The notes under the pieces are model-generated. The model was not told where the DNA came from. It did no database searches and saw only the letters and a list, made by a program, of their open reading frames with translations. From Ptychodera flava (lineage: Eukaryota > Hemichordata > Enteropneusta > Ptychoderidae), in contig NC_091948.1 in assembly GCF_041260155.1 (NCBI RefSeq), positions 1,104,001-1,168,000 of the forward strand: DNA of 64,000 nt, written 5' to 3'. Below are positions 1 to 12,500 of this stretch, piece by piece. The position numbers and the translations under genes were made by a program. Position 1 is the first letter of the stretch; each line of letters opens with the position of its first letter.

Positions 1-110
1 AATCATGTTTTCTAAAAACCCTTGCTAAGGACTAATTAGAATATCATAACCTTTTGCACTCTGAAATACAAAACTGTAATCATTCTGAAAACCTCAAATT
101 TTGACAGTAC

Positions 111-1746
111 CTGAAAGTCATTCAAAGTAATACAGTCTTCTGGACTGCAAAACCCGTCTGATTTATTTGCATATATGGAGCACTCATGGTCCTTGTCATC
201 TCCAGCTTTTGGATAACATCGCAGTCCTGTAAATGAGAATAATTTCATGAAACACCAGCAGAAATTATTTGTTCTAAAAGTTTTAAAGTTACAGCCATGC
301 ATTAATTATTCACATACGAGTTATTGGCTTTGCATTGGTGCAAATGGCTGCCTTTATGGAAAGTCGGAAGGTGAACATAGTTTGAAAATTGTATTGATGA
401 TTGCACAATTTTGAATTCTTGCTAGCCCCTACATCCCTTTATCTACTGTAAACTCTGTATTTGACTCTGAAAACTTTTTGATAAATGGATGGATAAACAG
501 AGCAGACAAATAAACAAGCATACATTGCTTACTGATAGATGTATCACTGGTTTGACATCAGGTACTTAAGTTTTAAGACACATCTAAATCATCACCTAAT
601 ATTTTAAGCTATAGCTGTTGTACCTCTACATCAACTAGCTCTCAAGGTAGTAACCTTGAATTCACTGGCTCTCAGGGTATTAACCTTGAATTCACTAGCC
701 GGCAGAGTAGTGACCTTGAATTCACTGTCCCTCAGAGTAGTAACATTGGATTCACTAGGCCCTAGTAGTAACCTTGAATCACTAGCCCTCAGGGTAGTGA
801 CCTTGAATTCACCAACCGCCAGGATAGTGACCTTGAATCACTAGCCCTCAGGGTAGTGACCTTGAATTCACCAACCCACAGGGTAGTGACCTTGAATACA
901 CAAGCCCAGCAGCCAAGACCATAGTTACCAACTGGATAATTCACTAGTCCAGTGGACTAGTAAACAAAAAAGCTTGACAGCCCTGTCAAGTATGTCTACT
1001 GTCTATGATTACTCCTTGAATGTTTTTTTCTTGCAATTCTTTGTTATGTATTTAAAATGTAGAGTCTTGTTCTACAAAAGTCATGTCAGAAATCTCTACT
1101 GTTCAGCTTGTCAACACAGCTTATGTTTATTGTTCAATGTTAAAGGCAGTGTTCACGATCCCTGGGATCGCCTTTGTTCTAGTCTGTAGGAGGATAATGG
1201 AGGTGTGACAGCCTTTTGTTTTCCGTTGAAATTGTAATCTTGTGGGTAAATTGTTTGATGAGACAATCTGGTGCCAATGCAGGCCTTTAAGGTCAACACC
1301 TGAACTTAGGATCAGAATTCTAGCACTGTCAACAATCACATCGAGTAAACTATGCTATGAATTGAATTGACAAGGTCTCATTATATTTCAAAGATAATGT
1401 ACTTGTTTCATAGAACAAAAATAATCAAGCATCATCAAAACTTACAGCTATTGTTACTGTAAATAAATAAATAAATAAATAAATAAATAGAAAAATGGAT
1501 TGACATCGTGTTCTTTTATTAAATGCACTAACCTGATGGGATAAGGGCTGGAAGCAGTTGTCTGTCTGCTTGTGTGAATACGTAGACCATGAATAATATA
1601 AGGAGGGATCCCAGAGCTCTCAGTGTCATACTGCTACCCTGACTTGGCGATAACTCATCATCTGCATCATAGGACTCTGTCCTGAGGAACTTTTCCAATC
1701 GTTGACCCATTCCTGGCTTTTTCCTGCTGAATAATGGAACACTCAT
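111..1746 (-). CDS. MFS transporter, spinster-like, N-terminal two coding exons (gene continues off the left edge)
   Basis: Two minus-strand coding exons are visible: 1746-1533 and 226-111. The first starts at an ATG and ends in phase 1 at a GTTAGT donor. The second begins after a TTTACAG acceptor, completes a Gly codon and ends in phase 0 at CAG|GTACTG. An acceptor-like TGTTACAG near 1864 suggests the first coding exon has a 5' leader, so an upstream non-coding exon is likely. The protein starts with about 40 polar residues, then a hydrophobic helix at residues 43-59 followed by QADRQLLPALIP. This resembles the Asp-Arg after the first helix of spinster/MFS carriers. The second exon encodes a Cys-containing luminal loop beginning GLRCYPKAGDDKD. 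The MFS assignment rests on this short N-terminus; the spinster subfamily is a guess. No substrate can be inferred. The gene is divergent to GTPBP3. Confidence 0.5.
632..905. repeat. Degenerate minisatellite with a period of about 30 bp
   Basis: About nine diverged copies of a unit of roughly 30 bp built on GTAGTGACCTTGAATTCACT followed by AGCCCTCAGG. Copies differ by substitutions and small indels (GAATTC versus GAATC). It lies in the first intron of the MFS gene. The 62-residue open frame through it only mirrors the repeat. Confidence 0.8.
1459..1492. repeat. (AAAT)n microsatellite
   Basis: About eight perfect AAAT/AATA units, intronic in the MFS gene, about 40 bp from the donor of its first coding exon. 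Confidence 0.9.
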
Positions 1747-3536
1747 TTGGTTCAGTTACCAAGGACTGCACAGCTTTACATTTTAATTTTGAAAATTTAG
1801 GTCCATTTTTTATCATCCCAAGTCTGTGTCCATTATCAGTTTCAATGTTCTTCTTTTGTTTCCTGTAACAAATCAACAACAACATAAATAGTTATTAAGG
1901 CTTTGAAATCAACCACCAGGTCAAAATTCAAGTGCAGAGGAGTCAACAAGCCAACAGATTTTGATTATGGAAACTATGCATTCAAAATAGACATTTGCTG
2001 GGCTTGTTCCAAACTGAAAGATTAAGTCATATATGGGTCTCAGCTAAGTCCAACCCAACTACTGGGATTGACTTTGGGGAGATACACAACTGAATCTTTC
2101 AGTTCATGACACTATACTGTCGTGAGTACTGTTTCCCACCAATAACCAGTTTTTAGAGGTACTGTACAATAACATATGCATTGGAAAACTGGTTTCTGGA
2201 CATTTTCCTTTTACTTGTGTCTGTATGGGCAGGTCGTTACACCTAGATCTTATATCAGTGCTTGATTAATTTAATTACTTTAATTAAATTTAATTTTAAT
2301 TTTATTTATTTAAACGGGCTCAAGGCCCATAGACGTAAAATAAAAAAATAGGAAAAATGGTAGTACTAGAAAGTACAATTGTTCACACTCAAAAAGTGAC
2401 CCCCAAATAAACGGTAGGAAGTACAGTGCATTTAAATCTTCTACGGTAGATTAACCTTCTCACTACAGGCTATGCGGGCACATTGACAAATTACAGGATC
2501 TTCGTCCTTTTATGGAGGTGGTATAGTAGCGGAGATGACTACACCCGACTATGGTTCCTTGTCCTCCTTTGTAAGTTGTGTCCACCAGCCTGTCGGTATG
2601 TTGACAAAAAACAAACAAACAAACAAAAAAAAAAAACTGATGTATTTACGAAATAATGAACAAGAGTGAGTATTGAGTCGATAAATCAGGGAAGTAAGAC
2701 TGAAGCAGTGGGCCTGTATGGCAAGTGATCCTGTCTGCAGGTATGGGGCATGCTCACTGAAGAGGCATCTTCTCCTTCTACCTCCATGGAAGAGGAAGGT
2801 TAATCCACCGTACTTCCTATTAAACCGCGATCAATCCACAAAATCAAACTTACACGTTTTCTGTGTGAATTTGCTTCCAATGTGTATTTAACACAGACAA
2901 CAGTTTGTTGACTGCAACTACCTGAACTCCTGTTATAGCAACCACTGACTTTTTAGGGGCCCGTCAATGAGGGTTAAATTAGCTCCGATACAAGAGTTTC
3001 GTATATGAACTCGCGCAAACAGCACTAACAGTGCTCAGGCCTGACCAGCGCAAGTTTGACACAAAACTGTTGCCAAAACTCTGTGTCATCCAGTGCACGC
3101 GTTAATATAGGACAATTTCACTCTTCAGTCCCAAAATAAACGCTTTCATATTACATCTTACCCGTTTACCGATTACATCGTCCGTTTAAAATGACGTCGA
3201 CTGAAGCGCACACGGAGTTTCCCCCTTGAACATGCAAGTACTGGTACACAGAGGCCGAGCAGGAGAGGTCATGCCAACTTGTCTAAACCGAGGTCATCGC
3301 GTGTTGGTGTACTGAAATGACCTCCCTATGAATTGTGGGAAAATAGGAAACACCAACTTACCAAAATGGCTGCGCCCATTGTGAACACGCCACAACCAAC
3401 AACGCCAAACGGACCGATGAATCGTTTATTTCAGGCTGCTTTACTAATACGAAATTAGAGGTTTTGATCAAGCGACATTGAATACACTGACGAAAAAAAT
3501 CATACAGGAGATATTTTGCAGCTTTCTTCCTCTGCG
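1747..3536. promoter_or_regulatory. Divergent intergenic region between the MFS gene and GTPBP3, including the GTPBP3 promoter
   Basis: No ORF here looks like a gene. The right end (about 3180-3480) is richer in GC and CpG than its surroundings and carries AATTGTGGGAAA and CCAAAATGGCTGCGCCC (near 3360), the latter resembling a YY1-type ATGGC core-promoter motif. This is the likely GTPBP3 start region. The centre (about 2300-2840) holds an imperfect inverted repeat: a GGTAGGAAGTAC arm near 2412 and its complement near 2810, with AT-rich and A-rich ends. It looks like an old MITE-type insertion. An (A/C)-rich run lies at 2606-2637. Confidence 0.4.
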
Positions 3537-6500
3537 ATGCTTATTGGACTGTTTACGACTTGCAGACGAACGTTGGCCAAAATGACAGGATTCAACCATC
3601 ATATGAAGCGAGAACACATTCGGCTCTGCAAACAGCACGTCTATCTGGCGGCAAGGACATTCCAAAATGCTTCCTTCGAGACGATTTATTCGCTTTCATC
3701 GGGACATGGAAAGTGTGGCGTGGCCGTTGTCAGAGTGTCAGGGCACCGTATCAAAGACACAATTCGAAGACTAACAAACCTAGAAGAAATCCCATCACCT
3801 CGTAAAGCGTCTTATCAGAGATTTTATGATCCGGTATCGCGTGAACAAATAGACAAAGGACTGCTCTTATGGTTTCCAGGTGATATCATCATCATCATCA
3901 TCATCATCATCATTAATACTAAAGTAGCAGTAGTTTTCAATGGAACAATTCACACTTTCACCCTGGTTATATTTACATGTAATAGAACTAAAATATATAG
4001 CTATCGGTATACGAAAATATGAAAAGAAACCCGACATACTAGTGTAAATGTTGTAAAGCTGAAGTTGTACTCCATAGTAGTTGGAAGTTCAGAGGCGAAT
4101 CAATCTCATCCATATAATGAGATTGTGCCGCCTGCCAGAGATTAGAGCCTGAAGCAACAACAAATGAGAACAGCAAAGACTATGGAAGCAAACGTGGAGA
4201 TGTCACTTGCACATCTCTACATTTGATTTAATTAGATCGACAGAGTAATATTGGATCAAATCTTTGCATAAACCCATTGGAAATTCAAAATGTGTTGTGC
4301 TATCATCCCATCTGGTGTGCAAATGAACAGTACTACAACCTCATTAGGATGATGTGGAGACCTTACCATTGAACAACGTTATCACTGATAATGTCGCCCA
4401 CTGGTAATGTCTCCAGATCATCCTAATTAACACAAGTATAATGCAGCAGTTTTGCATATGAAATTTACAAGACTTCTCTAAATATTCATGGGTACACTTG
4501 AAACACCTGTTGGTTTGGCATATTATAAAGCTTAACCCTTTCACCCCCAGTTCCCTGTATACAGGTCCAACTTTACCATAGAAAACAACGGATTTGGGAC
4601 AAACCATGGTGGTGAAAGGGTTAAGGCACAGTTCCTCCATCATCTTGTGATGGAAGGACTGTGTTTCAGGTTTGTTAGCCACTTGAACCACCTCTTAAAA
4701 ATGAAGCACACATTTAACCCTTTCACCACCATGGTTTGTCCCAAATCCATTGTTTTCTATGGTAAAGTTGGACCTGTATACAGGGAACTGGGGGTGAAAG
4801 GGTTAAAGAAAAGGGGAATTCTTTGAGGGTCAGTGTTTTCAGAAGAAAATCCCAATCTTAAATCTTAGTCAAAACAGTCTGTGATGGGCTTGTCCTTTGA
4901 TTTGTTATAAAGTAACCAAGAAATTTAAAACCTTATAAATGTGATGGTTATTTGTTAAATATGTCAAGTAGCAATTTGAGAATTACTGCAGTAATTTTGC
5001 ATTTTGGAATTTAACTCCCACCAAATATATACTTTATTTAGGGCCAAACAGTTTTACTGGTGAAGATGTGTGCGAATTTCAAGTGCATGGAGGGCCAGCC
5101 ATCATCAATGCTCTGTACACTGCCCTTGATAGATTGCCAGGTTTGAGGCCTGCAGAGGCTGGTGAGTTTACCAAGAGGTAACTACCCAAAATTGATCATA
5201 GTTTTAATTGAAAAAAAACTGGAACAAAATTATCATTGCTTAATTATTGGAATTTCCATAAACTGGTCAATAATGGAACAAGGAGATTGGATCACAGTAA
5301 AACCTGGGTAAATGTACTATTAAATACTGTCATACAATATGCCAGTTGTTTGTGAAGTTATGTAAACTTTTCATGTCAATTCCCTGTAAACAGAGTTCTC
5401 ACTGATAACATTGGCTTTAGGCCAAACCATGATGGTAAAAAGATTTAGGGCCAATAACAGTACATAACTTATGGTTTGTTGTTCAATTTTTCACTGATTG
5501 TCTAAACTACACTCTCTGTGCACTCTGTGTACTCTGTATTACATGTTGAAATATACTTAGCATTTGTCTTGTCAACACAACCTGCATATGTGTGGCATAC
5601 ATTGTTATTGATGACAGATGAAGTGACATCCATACCTCAGTTTGATCTATTATTAGCAGAGATTGCTATCTACCCAGGTTGTATTGATAGTGGAGTACGG
5701 GTTAGGGTGTTGACTACGAAACTGAGGTTGACACACAGAATTAAAGTTGTGTAAAAATTGTCAAGAGTTACAGTTTACTGGCCTTAGCTGAACGCTGATG
5801 AGAAACTGTTTTTATGAAGTGATGGACCATGGTTGTTGCTTTATGATTCAAAGGGCATTTCAGAATGGTAAACTGGATTTGACTGAAGTAGAAGGGTTGT
5901 CAGATTTGATCCATGCAGAAACTGAGGCTCAGAGGAAACAAGCACTCCGTCAAATGCAGGGTGAATTAGGAACTCTCTACAATGATTGGAGGCAAAGGCT
6001 GATAAAGGCAGGTATACTCACACAGATACAATTCTGTTTTTTATGCACAGCTGATAACATTCATCACTTCTGGATATTTTGCGGGCAGGATTTTTTTTTC
6101 CCGCAGGGCTTTCTGTTAAAATATAAAATTTCAATCAGCTCCATTCCCATGTACAATTCCATTGAGAGCAGAAGTACCTATCATCATGATCATAAAAATT
6201 GTCTATGGGCATGCAGGGCTCGAAATTAACTTTTTCCCCTGGTAGTCCGCTTGGGCTACCACTTTCTGAAGTTGGTAGCCCAGAGACAATGGCTGGTAGC
6301 CCATGCATATTTTAGTTAAGAGATTTTTTCATTACAAGAGAAGAAAAAGCTATTTTTTCAAGATTCTGCCAATTAAGTGAATTTGTTAGTCATTTGATGT
6401 GAATACTTGCACACCTTTATTACCCAAAGGAAACTGGTATAATTGAGGACAGTGACACTAAAAAGTTTGGTGACCTATCGTTGAATTGACAACCCGTTTC

Positions 6501-9500
6501 ATTCTCAGAGTTGCATGCCAATTTTGATAGTCGTCATGGCAATGACCACCACCTTCAGCACCTTCTAAGCAGGGTTTAAAACAGACCATGGGCTTTCTGT
6601 AGTAGAGAGGAGTTTGCGATTGATACATTTCGATCAAAATGCAATGAGAATACGTTTTCATTGGGCATCGCTATCTGTGCCTGTCATCCAAATAAATCAG
6701 TTGAGATCTTGAGTTCCGTCGCAAGGTCGTCTTTGTAATTAGCAAAACAAAGTCATAGTCTTGCCTTACTGTGTCTAGCTGAGTTTGACTGCATTTACCT
6801 TGTCCAAAAGTGACAGCCCGGACAAGGCACGCCAAGTACTGACGGAATTTCATGTCCCAGGCTTTGGTTGTCCATGTGGGCTACCATTTCATGGACTTTG
6901 GTAGCCCCAGGGAAAAGTTGGTAGTCTGTGGACGCGGGACTACCGCTAATTTCGAGCCCTGGCATGTATGAAGAACACTGGATTAATTATTGCTAGTCTG
7001 ATTGTGCCAATCATATACAGTCAAACATACACATGTGTATAGGGGTCACTCAAGGTACCGAGGAAAAGTGACCACTAAATAGAAGTGGCTTTTCTATAGA
7101 GAGGGTGGGTGTGTCATTACTTTCGGTGTAGGTGGTGTGCTGAGTGGTGAATTTAGAAGGAGACAACAGCAATAATATAATTCCATAATATAAATTTGTT
7201 GAAAATCATAATACACTCATTTAGTTTCTGAAAGCTTGTAATGCAGATATAAATCAGACAAAACAGACTCATTTCTTGCTTTCAAATCTAAGCATTTTTT
7301 GACAGAGATCATTCAAAGTCAGACATGCTGACCATTATACACAGGTTTTGTACCAAATTGAAGCAATTGCATGTGGCCACTGACCACATAATATAGAGGT
7401 GGCTCTTCTGATGAGAGCCTTTCACATGCAAAATGCCATGGGACCGCTGCAAAGTGACCACTATAGAGAGGTGACCTCACTGTAAAGGTGACTACTAAGA
7501 TAGGTTTGACTGTTGTTATAGCCCAAACAAGGGACTTTGTGCCAAAGGATAGGTGACCATTACCTGACGTGAAGTCGGGAGGGCAAATGGTCTCCTGCCT
7601 CAAGGGTACTACATAGTCGCTTGTTTGGGCTGTAATGTTGTTATTACATGCCTGTCTTACACAGTTTCCACTCCAAATGTTTGGGTTTATTTTGAAATGA
7701 CAATCATATGCTTTATTTCCATTTAAATCTGAATGGAATGATTTTCATCATCGAATGGTGCAGTGATATATTTAAATCACTGTTATGTGGTTTATCAATT
7801 GTTTTATGCATTATTTTCAAAAAACCAGATTTCCTATGCAAAACATCCAAGTCAAACATTTTTAAATTCCAAAGTTATCAAGTTGAAAATAGTTCCGGTT
7901 CACTTTCAGTCCAATGATGACTAGGAGGTCCGCCAGGTCATTCACAAGTTACCATTGAATCCTATGGAGCATGCAATGTTCTATATACGAGGCATGTAAT
8001 AATGATGAATATATTTAAACATACCCCCTACCATAGTGTTGAGATGAACCATAGCTTTCAAGTATTTTTCAGTATGCCTATTTGTGTTTTGACAGTGTGC
8101 AGCCAGTGTTGAGGCGTATATTGATTTCAGTGAAGATGATAACATTGAAGATGGTGTTCTGGAAGACGGTATGTATTAAGTGATGCCGAAGCCACTTATA
8201 AAAATATTGTGATCAGTGAGCCTTGTAAATATCAGAGGTGAATTTGTTGACAAGAGGAAACGCAGAGAACTGAATTGGGTGAAAAAAGTAACACAATTTG
8301 AGAAAAAACTCATGTCAAACTAAAATTTTCCTGTACGACAACAATAAGAATTGATGGATATAATAGTTGTTTTGGTAAAAGAAAGTGTTCCAGTGTGTTA
8401 AAGTTGAACATGAAATGTGGCAATTATAGTGATAATCCAAACTGAAATGGGATTTGGTTGTGAAAGATTTTTTAAAAATAATATGAAGAAGGACCTGATA
8501 TTGTAAAAGCAGGGTACTGCATTATTCTCTCCACCTCAATTTCTTGTAAACAGGTCACAATGATCACTGATAACAATAACCTTAAGACAAACCATGGCGG
8601 TAAAAGGGTTAAAAATTTACGTTCTGGATGCTGTATGTCTCAATTAGAGTCCAATTTCATCATAGAAAATCATAGGGGGTTTATCTAAATTTTGCTGTGA
8701 AATTCTTAGTCACCTGTATCAGAAAGTCTCTTTCATGTAAAAAATTTCCTCAGCTAGCAAGATGGTAAAGAGCCTTATGATTGAAATCGAAGAACATTTA
8801 TCAGATAACAGGAGAGGGGAAAGACTGCGTAGTGGTGTCCATGTAACCATAGCTGGTCCACCTAATGCTGGTAAAAGTAGCCTGCTAAATGCAATATGTA
8901 AGTATTAGAATTTTTGGTGAGTTCATGTGACAGTATACATTGAGATACTACAATACATTATTCTTATAGTCAGTGTTATAAAACAGTGATGCAATGGCAA
9001 GGCTAATGTACTTGTAAGTCTCGGTCTGTTTCTAATTAAAGTTTTCATAGGAAGCACAGTCACTTCTGTGGAGTGACCATAAAGAAAGTAACAAACAGCC
9101 AAACTCGATTACAGTACACAGCAAAGTCTACACAGATCAAACCTCACCTTCTCTCTCTGCTGTGCTCTGCCTTGCCAATTTGGTCACTCCAGTCATAATT
9201 AACTTACCTTATGAATGCCACTGTAAAAGGACTTTTACAATTTACAATTTCAATTCAGAATTAGTTCATGGTGTGTAACCTTTAGAACCTTACATGTATA
9301 ACATCTCTCATAACTGCTTTAAAAATATGTGATCCAGTGAAAATAATAAATTTAGTTCCTCCAGGCCCATATATCACACTCTACGATAGAACAATAGTCA
9401 TGATATTTATTGCTTGCATATTATAAATAAAACATTACATTGCATTTTGCAGCAATAAGTGTGCTGTATTAAGCTTTGATCTATTCAAAATGCAAGGAAT

Positions 9501-12500
9501 TATGTAATAATAGACCTAGGCATTCTCAAACATTGTTTGAGAATGTTTGATAACTATTATTGGATATTGGCAAAGTTAATCTGTTCACCCCTAATTCACT
9601 TTAGACAGGTCCACAATTACCATTGATAACAATAGCTTTAGACCAAACCATGATGGTGAAAGGGTTAATTTCTAACATTTGCATTGAAAGCTTTGTTTTT
9701 ATTTATAGTGGACGTTCACAAAATTTTGAATTTTATTGACGTAAATTATAATGATGGACAGAAAATTCAAAATTTGTCATTTATTTTACAGGTCAGAGGC
9801 CTGCAGCCATAGTTTCACCCATTGCTGGTACAACCAGAGATGTTGTCGAAACTGCAGTCAATATCAGTGGATACCCGGTGTTGCTAAGCGACACAGCTGG
9901 ATTACGAGAGACTAAGGATGTGATAGAGCAGGAAGGTGTACAAAGAGCACTTCAAAGGTGAGTATTTATAGAGTGCTGTAGTAGTAAGAATAAAAATTGC
10001 AATGTTGCTAGTTTGAAATTATATCACATTTCTGAATTTGTTTATATGAATTCAGATATTACCCTCACAGCCTCAGGAGTGGTGAAATTGACTTAATTAC
10101 CAGACAATTTTGTGGCAAACACTATAAACTTCTCATGTTGAGGGATCTGACCGCAAGCTACAACAATTAGACACTAGTGCGAAAAGAAAAGAGAAAACTG
10201 GAGATAACTTTTGTCTGCCGATACCTATGTTGCATATAAGTGAGACACTTTACTCAGAAACAGACCTACAACTGCTGTCAGCACTTTAAGACATGGATTT
10301 TATTTTCTCTACTCTACTACAATGTGTAAAGCAAGTATATGTTGCCTGAAGGCTTTCTCTTTAACCTGTGCACCCCAATTCCCAGTAGACAGGTCCACAA
10401 TCACTATTGATAACAGTGGATTTGGACCTCATGATGGAAAAAGGGTTAAGTTAAAATTCTGAGTTGAATTTCATTGTGGGTGTATAACAGGCAATGAAAT
10501 GGGTCTTATGCTAGTGTTTAGTGATATCTTGGAAAGGTATCACTTGCGACAAGGTGTGTCAGTAAGTATGTGCAAGATATTCAAACACTGTGCCACACCA
10601 TAGCATGGCACACTATGGTGTGGTGCCACACTAAACAGTGTACCACACATCACAGTGTTTCACATGCTGTGCTATAGAATGCTACACAAATGACAACACA
10701 GCTAGAACAGAAATCTAGCAGTAGCTTTTCATCTGTTCAAGTATACTAGTCAGCCTTCAATGGCTAAAATACTGCAAGAGTGTAATATTTATCTTTCATT
10801 TAGTTTGATTTGTAAGGTCTCATTTCATCCCAGCAAAATAAATTTAGAAAGTCATTCATCATTTCAGAAATGAAAGCATATAACATAACAAATACACAAC
10901 TATAAGACCTGAGCTTTTGCAGTTGTCAGTACTTATGTGTAATTAAGGTGACTGAAAATCACAGATCCAAAAGAGTAAAGAGAAAGATTGAAAAAGTGGC
11001 TGTTTCCAGCATCTTTCAGGCTCATTGCGCAAAATGGAATATATTTTGTTACGTGAAGAGAAAACGAACAAAAGGGTGAACTCAGCAGTTAACATTTAAA
11101 CAAAATTTATTACAAAAATAAAACTAATTGCTAAGTCAGGGATAGAGTACAAGCTTTAAAAGTGTACAGACTACTTATCTCAGCTGGGACGGCAAAGCCC
11201 CAGTCTCAGAGTTGTAACAGTCAGTTGGATGAATGAACAGTCCTTTGGCTTGCAGGCTTGAAGCTGCACAAAGTCCACAGTATAAATCCAGCGTTGGCAG
11301 TGAAGGTCTTGAAAAGTCTTGAGAATGACTACTGCTGGAGTTTAGTAACACACAAGAGACACGATCCCAAAAGTCTGACTGCGAGCCTGCTGTCCCAGTA
11401 TTTATACTTGTGTGCTTACATAAGCATATAAGAACAATCTAGAACTTTTATTGACATGCTAATTACTGTTCTAAAATTATCTCTCTTACACAACTAATTA
11501 AATTTCCAGAACATTCCAAACATGACTAATTGAATTCAAGGTTGTGAGGTCATTAAGGGCAGTGACCTTGAGAATGTTCTAGACTAATTGAATTCAGGTC
11601 ATGATGAGTGTGGGGGAAATGACCTACATAACAATTGAAACTGATTCCTCCCTGATATGAAAGCTACACAATATTTCTTATAACTTTAAAAGCACTTGGT
11701 AACATTTTTCCGAGACACATTTCAGATTTACCCCTTTCACCACAATGGTTTGGTCCAAACCCATTCTTATCAATAGTGAGTGTGGATCTGTTTACAAGGA
11801 ATAGGGGTGAACAGGTTAAATCACCAAACCAGCTTTCCCTGAACACAGTTCAAATTTTGAAGATGAACTTCAATACCTCCTCTTACACTCCAACATTCCT
11901 AGAACTATTCACTCATTTTGGAGTTTGCAGAAACACAAAAATCACTTTTTCATAAGGGGAAACTTTTGTACATCTGCCTTCTGAGTTTTTCCCGCAGTTA
12001 CAGTAAACTCCATCATTTCCAATAAACTTGTCACTTCAGAGCACAACAGGCGGACATCACAATACTTGTACTCGATGTGATGGATGTAAATACAGGAACA
12101 GTCATGGAACACATCATGGAAACCCTTGGTCGTCTCCGACAGGGCCAACGGGAAATGATCTCAGAAACACAAAACTCAAGTATGAATAATGTGTTGAGTA
12201 CAGAATCAGACTGGACAAAAGACACCATAGTTGTACTGAATAAAATTGACAGTCTAGCAGATAAGGAACAAGAAGGCATTTTATGGGATGAAACAGCAAA
12301 AATGAGGAATCTTTGTTTGATATCGTGTCTTAATGGTGACAACTTTGACATATTCTTGGAACTTCTGCAAGACAGAGTTAAAGCGATGTAAGTATTGTTC
12401 AATCAACACCACTGAGAAGGTCACCTGTAGTCACACATAATGTTAAAGTATCATGATAATACGCTTTGTAACCTTGTTATCAGTTACATTATTTAAGTAA

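Noticed and set aside
656..844. 62-residue repetitive open frame
   Set aside because: Follows the degenerate 30-bp minisatellite within an intron of the MFS gene.
3516..4022. 168-residue open frame starting at 3516
   Set aside because: Its first codon is TTG. The real GTPBP3 start is the ATG at 3537, and the frame past 3879 is intron 1, hence the poly-Ile stretch.
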